Source: Pseudomonadota bacterium (GTDB taxonomy: Bacteria > Pseudomonadota > Gammaproteobacteria > Pseudomonadales > Azotimanducaceae). Taken from it: DNA of 6,688 nt. The translations under genes and the position numbers were made by a program. The notes below the pieces were generated by a model, which did not search any database, was not told the origin of the DNA, and saw only the letters and a program-made list of their open reading frames with translations. Below, piece after piece: positions 1-5,110 of this stretch. The DNA is taken from NCBI GenBank assembly GCA_009936895.1, contig JAACDS010000068.1:1-6688 (forward strand), written 5' to 3'. Each line of letters starts with the position of its first letter. The stretch's first letter is position 1.

Positions 1-428
1 CCGCCTTTTTTGCCGCCGCCTTTGACGCTGCCGCCTCCGCCTTCGAGCATACGCACCAAGGGGGTTCGATACTGTACCGCCAGATGTTCGGCGTAGACGC
101 TTTTACGCAAACCCGCCGCATTGGGCGAACCACCTTTCAGCGTAAAGTCTTCGCCGCCCACCGTCACTCTGCGACCGTCGATGGCACCAAAACCTACGAC
201 ATAGTTCGCCGGGGCATATTCCACCAACTCATCGCTATCATCGTAAACCGGGCTGGCGGTTGCTCGGCCGTGCTCTTGGAACGAACCATCATCAAGCAGC
301 ACATCGATGCGCTCGCGGATGGTCATTCGTCCACGCGCATGCTGCTTGGCGATACCCGCCTTGCCACCCTGCTGCTGCGCCAAATAGCGCCGTCGCTGCA
401 GCTCTTTGACTTCGTTTTCCCAGCTCAT
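1..428 (-). CDS. Acyl-CoA carboxylase carboxyltransferase (beta) subunit, N-terminal part (runs off window)
   Basis: This is the N-terminal 142 codons of a biotin-dependent carboxyltransferase of the PccB/MccB/methylmalonyl-CoA decarboxylase alpha type. Family role: it moves CO2 from carboxybiotin to an acyl-CoA in the cytoplasm. Visible signs are the start MSWENEVKELQRRR, the conserved segment ARGRMTIRERIDVLLDDGSF (residues 31-50), VGFGAIDGRRV at 79-89 and the GGSPNAAGLRK stretch near 99-109, all in family order. From residue 130 it becomes very glycine- and lysine-rich (GGGGSVKGGGKKG), and the window ends there. The ATG at 428 lies only 3 nt after the crotonase stop. It has no clear Shine-Dalgarno, so translation is probably coupled. 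The C-terminal crotonase fold that would determine acyl-CoA preference is outside the window, so acetyl-, propionyl-, methylcrotonyl- or geranyl-CoA cannot be distinguished. Confidence 0.93.
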   Translation of the reverse strand, partial: MSWENEVKELQRRRYLAQQQGGKAGIAKQHARGRMTIRERIDVLLDDGSFQEHGRATASPVYDDSDELVEYAPANYVVGFGAIDGRRVTVGGEDFTLKGGSPNAAGLRKSVYAEHLAVQYRTPLVRMLEGGGGSVKGGGKKG

Positions 429-431
429 AGG

Positions 432-1265
432 CTACGAGTGTTCGCGCGTTGAAGACGCCGGGGCAAAGCTTGGCGGGCGCTTTTCGAAATTCGCCTTAAC
501 CGCCTCAATCTGATTGGTTGAGCCAATTAGCGCGGCCTGCAATGACGCTTCAAGCTCTAGGCCCGTGCGCGTATCAGCGTGCCAGGCTTGTTCGTACAAG
601 GTCTTCGCCGCACGTACTGCGTCCGGTGACTTCCCGGCAATTTCTTCCGCCAGCTCCATCGCCGCCGCAAAGGGATCGTCTGCAACCCGGGTAACCAATC
701 CGACATCCTTGGCTTGCTCGCCATTGAGAATGCGACCGGTAAACGTCAGTTCCTTAGCAACATCCATGGGCATCAGATCGCGCAGAGTTTGGGTAATGCT
801 CATGTCTGGAACCAAGCCCCATTTGATTTCCATAATGGACATTTTGATGTCCGGTGCGGCAATACGTATGTCCGTGCCGAGGGCAATTTGGCACCCACCA
901 CCAAACACGACGCCGTGAAGCGAGGCGATGACGGGCATGGGCAGTTGCTTCCACACCAGGGCCGGACGCTGGGCGCGATTTTCCGGACGCTCATCTTTCT
1001 TCAACAACGAAGCGGTACCAGATTGGGACTGCCGCGAACCGTCGGACATCGAGGCAAAGCTTGCCATATCCAGTCCTGCACAAAAGCCTCTGCCGTTGCC
1101 GGACAGGACCACAGCGGATACGTCGTCAGCACTGGCAAGGGAAAGCCCTGCATCTATGATGGCATCGAACATGTCCTGACTGAGGGCATTATATTTTTCT
1201 TCTCGGTTTAAACGAACATCGGCGATGCCGTTATTGATATCGATCGTGACTAAGTCTGAACTCAT
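432..1265 (-). CDS. Crotonase-family enoyl-CoA hydratase/isomerase
   Basis: A 277-residue crotonase-fold enzyme acting on acyl-CoA thioesters. The two oxyanion-hole segments are visible: GRGFCAGLD at residues 58-66 and GVVFGGGCQIALGTD at 118-132. The region corresponding to the first catalytic Glu of rat enoyl-CoA hydratase (Glu144) is Gln126. The second Glu position is kept as E146 (IMEIKWGLVPD), with D154 eight residues later. That E-x7-D spacing matches Glu196/Asp204 of rat dienoyl-CoA isomerase, so classical hydration is doubtful and an isomerase or other crotonase reaction is possible (alignment by eye). The start ATG at 1265 has a GGAGAG site at 1275-1270. The gene sits 40 nt after the biotin carrier stop and 3 nt before the carboxyltransferase ATG, which links it to the carboxylase. 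The C-terminal tail (KRPPSFAPASSTREHS) looks disordered. Family assignment is firm; the exact reaction is not. Confidence 0.94.
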   Translation of the reverse strand: MSSDLVTIDINNGIADVRLNREEKYNALSQDMFDAIIDAGLSLASADDVSAVVLSGNGRGFCAGLDMASFASMSDGSRQSQSGTASLLKKDERPENRAQRPALVWKQLPMPVIASLHGVVFGGGCQIALGTDIRIAAPDIKMSIMEIKWGLVPDMSITQTLRDLMPMDVAKELTFTGRILNGEQAKDVGLVTRVADDPFAAAMELAEEIAGKSPDAVRAAKTLYEQAWHADTRTGLELEASLQAALIGSTNQIEAVKANFEKRPPSFAPASSTREHS

Positions 1266-1305
1266 TGAACTCTCCGCTTAATTTTGTGGCTGTGTTGGAT
1301 GCGCA

Positions 1306-1527
1306 TTAGCTTTCGATAACGGCGACGACTTGGTCTTCTTCAACCTGCTCTTCTGGTTCGACCAAGACCTGCGACAGCGTGCCAGACGCTGGGGACTCGA
1401 CAGGAATTTCCATTTTCATAGACTCTAAAATCATGATGACTTCGCCTTCCGCAACGCTGTCGCCAACGCTCTTCAACACCTTCCACACGTTGCCCGTCAC
1501 TTCGCTTTCGACGTCTTGTCTCGCCAT
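1306..1527 (-). CDS. Stand-alone biotinyl (biotin/lipoyl attachment) carrier protein, 73 aa
   Basis: A minimal biotin carrier domain. The motif ILESMKMEIPV contains the expected biotinylated lysine at K38, with hydrophobic and glycine positions typical of the biotinyl/lipoyl beta-sandwich (VTGNVWKVLKSVGD, SPASGTLSQVLV). It lacks the N-terminal region and Ala/Pro linker of housekeeping AccB, and its length equals the roughly 73-residue B. subtilis YngHB/BLAP type. Its inferred role is to carry carboxybiotin between the upstream biotin carboxylase and the downstream carboxyltransferase. The start is set at the ATG at 1527 because AAAAGGAG lies at 1545-1538, ten nt upstream. The frame stays open further upstream, but starting there would add a basic, non-homologous extension across the Shine-Dalgarno. 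ESMKM favours biotin over lipoate. It lies 53 nt after the biotin carboxylase stop and 40 nt before the crotonase. Confidence 0.93.
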   Translation of the reverse strand: MARQDVESEVTGNVWKVLKSVGDSVAEGEVIMILESMKMEIPVESPASGTLSQVLVEPEEQVEEDQVVAVIES

Positions 1528-1537
1528 ATGTCTCTCT

Positions 1538-1545
1538 CTCCTTTT
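1538..1545 (-). promoter_or_regulatory. Shine-Dalgarno AAAAGGAG deciding the biotin-carrier start
   Basis: AAAAGGAG followed by a GAGAGA run precedes the ATG at 1527, with ten nt between core and start. It supports the 73-residue carrier rather than an N-terminally extended version. Confidence 0.8.
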
Positions 1546-1580
1546 CCCGGCCAGAAAATATAGCATCGCGGCGGCTTTTT

Positions 1581-2966
1581 TCAGAGGGCGGGAATACGCT
1601 GGCCTGAGCGTAAGATCCGGGCCACCATGCCGGTATCAATATCCCCGCGCAAAAAGGCCGTATCCCGCAACACGCGAAGCAGCAATGCTGCATTGGTTTG
1701 CACGCCCTGAATCGTGAACGCTTGCAGTGCCACGACAGCCCGTCCAATGGCCTGCTCCCGAGTACGGCCCTTGGCGATAATTTTGGCCAACAGCGCGTCA
1801 TAGTAGGGACTGACTTCCTGGCCTTGCTGATAACCGGTTTCCACACGCACGCCGAAAAGCTGGGGCGGTTGGAAGATGCGCAGCACACCGGTCGACGGCA
1901 TCAGGGTCTGAGAATCTTCGGCGTAAAGCCGCACTTCGATCGCATGACCGCTCAGCTCAGCGGGTTCCGGCAGTCGGCCACCGGCAGCGAGCAGGATCTG
2001 CTGTTGCACCAGATCGACACCGGTCACTTCTTCGGTTACCCCATGTTCCACTTGGATACGGGTATTCATTTCCAGAAAGCCACTGCTGCCATCGCTGTAC
2101 AGGGTTTCCAGCGTGCCCACATTGTTGTAGCCCAGCCGGGCACAAATTTCTGCGCCGCGTTCGGCTTGTTCACGAAGCAGAGATGCATCGATCCCTGGCG
2201 CCGGACTTTCTTCGATCAGTTTTTGATGACGACGCTGAATCGAACATTCGCGCTCATATAGGTGCATGGCGTTACCGTGCTCATCCGCTAGAATCTGGTA
2301 CTCGATATGGCGCGGCCGGGCAATCCAGCGTTCCAGATAGACATCACTGCTGCCGAAGGCTGCCGCGGCAACAGCCTGAGCTTGGGTCAGCGCGGACTCC
2401 AAAGCGTCCATCTGCTCTACCACCTGCATGCCCATGCCACCACCACCACCCGACGGCTTCACCACAAGCGGAAATCCAATGGTCTGAGCAACCTCGTGGG
2501 CAGTGGCCAAATCTGTGATGAAATCGCTGCCATCGAATACCGGCATGCCTTGTTCGGCCATGATACGGCGTGCGTTCACTTTGTCGCCCATACGCTCCAG
2601 CCATACCGGATCGGGACCAATAAAGGTAAGACCTGCGTCGATTACTTTCTGCGCGAAGCCGGCGTTTTCCGACAAAAACCCGTAACCAGGGTGCACTGCA
2701 TCGGCACCGCTTGTGCGCGCAATGCCCAGCAGTTGCTCTTGATCCAAATAGCTGTCTGCTGGCCGCAAACCCCTCAGAGCGTGGGCTTCGCTGGCCTCAT
2801 CAATATAGGGTGCGTGTGCATCGACCGAGGTATGCACCACCACACTTTCAAGACCCAGCTCGTTACAGGCCCTCACGATACGACGTGCGATGGCACCGCG
2901 ATTGGCGATGAGTATTTTGCGAATCGCCCGAGGCTGGGACGACGTCTGTTGTTCAGGCTGGGTCAT
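1581..2966 (-). CDS. Biotin carboxylase subunit (ATP-grasp) of an acyl-CoA-type carboxylase
   Basis: A 461-residue biotin carboxylase that would carboxylate carrier-bound biotin using ATP and bicarbonate. Visible in order are the N-terminal motif IANRGAIARRI (20-30), HPGYGFLSENA (92-102), MGDK (126-129), the ATP-loop lysine K170 followed by PSGGGGGMGM, RRHQK (245-249), GTLE with E287, EMNTRIQVEH (299-308) and R346 in the biotin carboxylase C-terminal domain. The main catalytic set is therefore intact. Deviations from E. coli AccC are Ala25 for Glu in ANRGEIA, Met for Arg in GGGGGRGM, and Gly for Pro after QVEH. These recall bacterial urea carboxylases as I remember them. There is no fused biotinyl domain; that is the next gene. 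The ATG at 2966 is chosen over a TTG 60 nt upstream because the ATG product begins with a short polar leader before the conserved KILIANRG. No strong Shine-Dalgarno is seen, and the ORF upstream overlaps by 14 nt, suggesting translational coupling. Confidence 0.94.
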   Translation of the reverse strand: MTQPEQQTSSQPRAIRKILIANRGAIARRIVRACNELGLESVVVHTSVDAHAPYIDEASEAHALRGLRPADSYLDQEQLLGIARTSGADAVHPGYGFLSENAGFAQKVIDAGLTFIGPDPVWLERMGDKVNARRIMAEQGMPVFDGSDFITDLATAHEVAQTIGFPLVVKPSGGGGGMGMQVVEQMDALESALTQAQAVAAAAFGSSDVYLERWIARPRHIEYQILADEHGNAMHLYERECSIQRRHQKLIEESPAPGIDASLLREQAERGAEICARLGYNNVGTLETLYSDGSSGFLEMNTRIQVEHGVTEEVTGVDLVQQQILLAAGGRLPEPAELSGHAIEVRLYAEDSQTLMPSTGVLRIFQPPQLFGVRVETGYQQGQEVSPYYDALLAKIIAKGRTREQAIGRAVVALQAFTIQGVQTNAALLLRVLRDTAFLRGDIDTGMVARILRSGQRIPAL

Positions 2967-3336
2967 GCTGACGCCCGCTATGTTCTGTGACCCGCCACCG
3001 TAGCAATTCTTCGCAGCTTTCGGCAAAGCCTCCCAGACCTCTCGCGCGGGTATCCGGGGTAAAATGCTGGGTGTCTTTCGCGCGCTGGATCACAGCGAGC
3101 AGCAAGCGACACTGAGTTTCGCTCAGTGTGACCTGATGCATGGTCGTGCGCTGGTCACCTGAATGATCCCCAGGTTGCTGAAGCGCCGGCATCTGGCGGT
3201 TGTATCGCAGGACACCAGCAACGGTTGCGGCTTCTTCGGCATCGCTGTGAATCGAAAGCTGGATGCATTGATCTATCATCCAAGCGGACCAGTAGTCCGC
3301 TTGATCACAGAGTCGTTTGTAGGTTGGCCAATCCAC
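2953..3336 (-). CDS. Hypothetical protein of about 127 aa, overlapping the biotin carboxylase start
   Basis: Not recognised. The frame opens with GTG at 3336 and ends in TGA at 2953, giving about 127 residues, soluble, with no signal peptide or membrane segment. The N-terminal part is aromatic- and cysteine-containing (WPTYKRLCDQADYWSAWMID) followed by an Ala-rich probable helix. A polar Gln/His/Asp linker (about 53-65) leads to a second probable helical part (LSETQCRLLLAVIQRAKD) ending in ESCEELLRWRV. Codon use looks coding-like, and the gene fills what would otherwise be a gap of about 400 nt. It starts 28 nt after purC stops and overlaps the biotin carboxylase ATG by 14 nt, so it may drive coupled translation of that gene. 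The start is uncertain: GTG 3336 has no Shine-Dalgarno and lies in a 12-bp palindrome, while the in-frame ATG at 3279 lies just after a strong hairpin and would give 108 residues. Confidence 0.62.
   Translation of the reverse strand: MDWPTYKRLCDQADYWSAWMIDQCIQLSIHSDAEEAATVAGVLRYNRQMPALQQPGDHSGDQRTTMHQVTLSETQCRLLLAVIQRAKDTQHFTPDTRARGLGGFAESCEELLRWRVTEHSGRQHDPA
3109..3129 (-). repeat. Hairpin: 8-bp perfect stem, 5-nt loop, inside the hypothetical gene
   Basis: Arms 3109-3116 and 3122-3129 are exact reverse complements, with the minus-strand stem ACACTGAG/CTCAGTGT around loop CGAAA. It lies about 140 nt upstream of the biotin carboxylase ATG. No U tract follows. It could affect mRNA stability or processing between purC and the carboxylase genes, or simply be chance. 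Confidence 0.5.
3281..3303 (-). repeat. Hairpin: 9-bp perfect stem, 5-nt loop, inside the hypothetical gene
   Basis: Arms 3281-3289 and 3295-3303 are exact reverse complements, with the minus-strand stem CAAGCGGAC/GTCCGCTTG around loop TACTG. The hairpin ends one nt before the in-frame ATG at 3279, so in mRNA it could hide or replace the ribosome site of a shorter product. There is no U tract, so it is not a terminator. Confidence 0.6.
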
Positions 3337-3343
3337 GCGTGGA
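3332..3343. repeat. 12-bp perfect palindrome TCCACGCGTGGA over the hypothetical gene's GTG start
   Basis: The palindrome covers the GTG at 3336-3334 and the bases just upstream, directly beside a second palindrome, TTGGCCAA (3324-3331). It sits in the 28-nt gap after purC and the first codons of the small ORF. It could be an operator or structural element at the gene boundary; no regulator is recognised. Confidence 0.45.
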
Positions 3344-3364
3344 CGCGAGGGCTAGGAACAGCGG

Positions 3365-4288
3365 CTAAAGCGAGAGGTGCTCGCCGGTCAGCAGATGGTA
3401 GGCTTCCAGATATCGCGCAATACCGCGATCGATAACTTCCATAGGTAACGCAGGTCCCGGCGGGTTTTTATCCCATTCGCCGCTGGCGACAACGGTCTCG
3501 AGGTAGTTACGAACAATCTGCTTATCAAAGCTGACCTGTTCACGACCCGGCTCCCAGTCGTCCGCCGGCCAAAATCGAGAGCTGTCTGGCGTAAAGATTT
3601 CGTCAATCAGTATCGGCTCACCGGAGCCGCCAATCTGGCCAAATTCAAACTTGGTGTCTGCGAGAATAATGCCGCGCTCGCCAGCGTAGTCTCGGGCCGC
3701 ACTGTAGAGACTCAGCGTTTTTTCGCCCAACCACTGCATCAGTTCTTCGCCCACTACTTCGGCACCCTCAGCAAAGCTGATGTTCTCGTCGTGGCCATCA
3801 ACGGCCTTCGTTGACGGCGTAAAGAGCGGTTGCGCCAAACGGTCCGAATTACGCAAACCCTCAGGCAGCTGAATACCGCATACAGCGCCGCTGTTTTGAT
3901 AGTCCTTCCAGCCGCTGCCAGTAATGTAGCCACGGGCAATACATTCAATGGGCACAACTTCGGTTTTACGACACAGCATGATGCGACCCCTCAGGGCTTG
4001 ACGTTGGGCATCGGTCAGACCCGGCACATCGGCAACGTCCGTACTGAGCAAGTGATGAGTGATTTCGCTGGCAAAGTGGTCGAACCAAAACTTGGAGATC
4101 TGTGTCAGCACAATGCCCTTGCCAGGCAGCCCGTTTTGCATAACCACATCAAAGGCACTGATCCGATCCGTGGCGATAATCAGCAGAGCCTCGTCGCCAG
4201 ATGCCAGCGTCACGTCATACAAGTCACGCACCTTACCTGTGCGCTTATTCGGTAGGGTCAGGTCAGTAGCAAGTAGGGCCTCGGCCAT
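3365..4288 (-). CDS. purC: Phosphoribosylaminoimidazole-succinocarboxamide (SAICAR) synthetase, long form
   Basis: A 307-residue PurC, the ATP-dependent enzyme that joins CAIR and aspartate to make SAICAR in de novo purine synthesis. Family signatures are clear: GKVRDLYD (18-25), TDRISAFD (40-47), EVVPIECIARGYITGSGWKDY (110-130, signature 1), PLFTPSTKA (154-162), DTKFEFG (211-217, signature 2) and LIDEIFTPDSSRFW (227-240). At about 307 residues it is the long form, like yeast Ade1, rather than the roughly 237-residue E. coli type. The start ATG at 4288 has AAGGA at 4301-4297, 8 nt upstream. In-frame upstream codons, including an ATG at 4297, overlap that site and are disfavoured. It lies 46 nt after the dehydrogenase stop and 28 nt before the hypothetical gene. 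Its position inside a PLP enzyme/dehydrogenase/carboxylase cluster is unusual for a purine gene. The sequence cannot show whether it is the sole purC or a paralog. Confidence 0.95.
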   Translation of the reverse strand: MAEALLATDLTLPNKRTGKVRDLYDVTLASGDEALLIIATDRISAFDVVMQNGLPGKGIVLTQISKFWFDHFASEITHHLLSTDVADVPGLTDAQRQALRGRIMLCRKTEVVPIECIARGYITGSGWKDYQNSGAVCGIQLPEGLRNSDRLAQPLFTPSTKAVDGHDENISFAEGAEVVGEELMQWLGEKTLSLYSAARDYAGERGIILADTKFEFGQIGGSGEPILIDEIFTPDSSRFWPADDWEPGREQVSFDKQIVRNYLETVVASGEWDKNPPGPALPMEVIDRGIARYLEAYHLLTGEHLSL

Positions 4289-4296
4289 GAATCTCA

Positions 4297-4301
4297 TCCT
4301 T
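4297..4301 (-). promoter_or_regulatory. purC: Shine-Dalgarno AAGGA deciding the purC start
   Basis: AAGGA lies 8 nt upstream of the ATG at 4288. Another in-frame ATG at 4297 directly abuts this site and codons further upstream precede it, so the 307-residue product is favoured over longer ones. Confidence 0.75.
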
Positions 4302-4334
4302 TTATGGTTCATTTGGTGCAGGAAAAGCGGAACT

Positions 4335-5099
4335 TTAAGCTGTGTTGCCACCATCTGCAAAGTAAGTTGAACCGGTCACGAAATGACTCTCGTCGCTGGC
4401 CAAAAACAACATGATATTCGCAATATCCTCCGGCTCTGCGTAGCGCTGCATCGGGATGTTGGTGGCCATGGATTGCTGAGCTGCCTCAGGATCCTCGGGC
4501 ATTATGCCCGCCTCAATCGAACGCATCATCCGTGTCTGAACCGGCGAAGGGTTTACGGTATTCACACGTATGCCTTCCGCCGCGAACTCACGAGCCGCCG
4601 ACTTCATTAATCCGATGACCGCGTGTTTGCTGGTTGCATAGGGTGCCAAACGTGGGGCACCACGCACGCCTGTAATGCTCGACGTGATAATCATACTGCC
4701 GCCGCCGCGCAGCCGCATCGCAGGAACCGCCGCTCGAATAGCCAAAAACGGACCCTTTACGTTTACCGACATCACCTGATCAAAGCGAGATTCGTCGTAA
4801 TCGAGAATTGACGCTACGTCTCCCTCAATACCCGCATTGGCCAAGAAGATATCGACACCCCCATAGCGTTCGGTCGCGGTCTCTACCATCCGTGCATTGT
4901 CGTCGGCGCGGGTGACATCGCCAACCAGATAACTGACGTGGTTTCCGCCAATTTCCCCGCAGGCGTCGATCAGGGCCTGTTCATCTAGATCTACCAGCAG
5001 AACTTGCGCGCCCTCGGCGGCGAAGCGTTTACCTGCTGCCATACCAATGCCGCCAGCACCGCCGGTTATGATGGCTACCTTTTCCGTTAGTCGACCCAT
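4335..5099 (-). CDS. Short-chain dehydrogenase/reductase (classical SDR), probably NAD-dependent
   Basis: A 254-residue classical SDR with all core motifs: the nucleotide-binding TGGAGGIG (12-19), Asp37 after the second beta strand (LLVDLDE), which usually selects NAD(H) over NADP(H), GDV at 60-62, NAG at 88-90, Asn113 (SVNVKGPF), the catalytic Ser141 (SSITG), and Tyr154 and Lys158 in YATSK. The C-terminus has the usual EPEDIANIMLFLASDES and FADGG endings. These enzymes oxidise alcohols or reduce carbonyls. The substrate loop (MMRSIEAGIMPEDPEAAQQ, about 191-209) does not identify a substrate. A 3-hydroxyacyl-CoA or other small secondary alcohol would fit the neighbours, but this is inference. 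The start ATG at 5099 has AGGAG at 5110-5106, and this site overlaps the TAG stop of the PLP-enzyme gene, so the two are almost certainly co-transcribed and translationally coupled. The next gene, purC, follows after 46 nt. Confidence 0.95.
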   Translation of the reverse strand: MGRLTEKVAIITGGAGGIGMAAGKRFAAEGAQVLLVDLDEQALIDACGEIGGNHVSYLVGDVTRADDNARMVETATERYGGVDIFLANAGIEGDVASILDYDESRFDQVMSVNVKGPFLAIRAAVPAMRLRGGGSMIITSSITGVRGAPRLAPYATSKHAVIGLMKSAAREFAAEGIRVNTVNPSPVQTRMMRSIEAGIMPEDPEAAQQSMATNIPMQRYAEPEDIANIMLFLASDESHFVTGSTYFADGGNTA

Positions 5100-5105
5100 G
5101 TCTTT

Positions 5106-5110
5106 CTCCT
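5106..5110 (-). promoter_or_regulatory. Shine-Dalgarno AGGAG for the SDR gene, overlapping the preceding stop
   Basis: On the minus strand the sequence is TAGGAGAAAGAC then ATG. The TAG stop of the PLP-enzyme gene (5111-5109) shares bases with the AGGAG core, which sits 6 nt before the ATG at 5099. This fixes the SDR start and argues for translational coupling of the two genes. Confidence 0.85.

Noticed and set aside
84..1211. Plus-strand frames opposite the carboxyltransferase and crotonase
   Set aside because: They overlap clear minus-strand enzymes and show no domain features or ribosome sites.
1698..2990. Plus-strand open frames opposite the biotin carboxylase
   Set aside because: The minus-strand frame carries the full ATP-grasp motif set; the antisense products are low-complexity, His/Arg/Pro-rich and unrecognisable.
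2967..3026. N-terminal extension of biotin carboxylase from a TTG codon
   Set aside because: The added 20 residues lie inside the overlapping small ORF, are not family-like, and a normal ATG at 2966 gives the expected leader.
3109..3303. Hairpins as Rho-independent terminators
   Set aside because: Neither stem is followed by a U tract on the minus-strand transcript, and both lie within an apparent coding frame.
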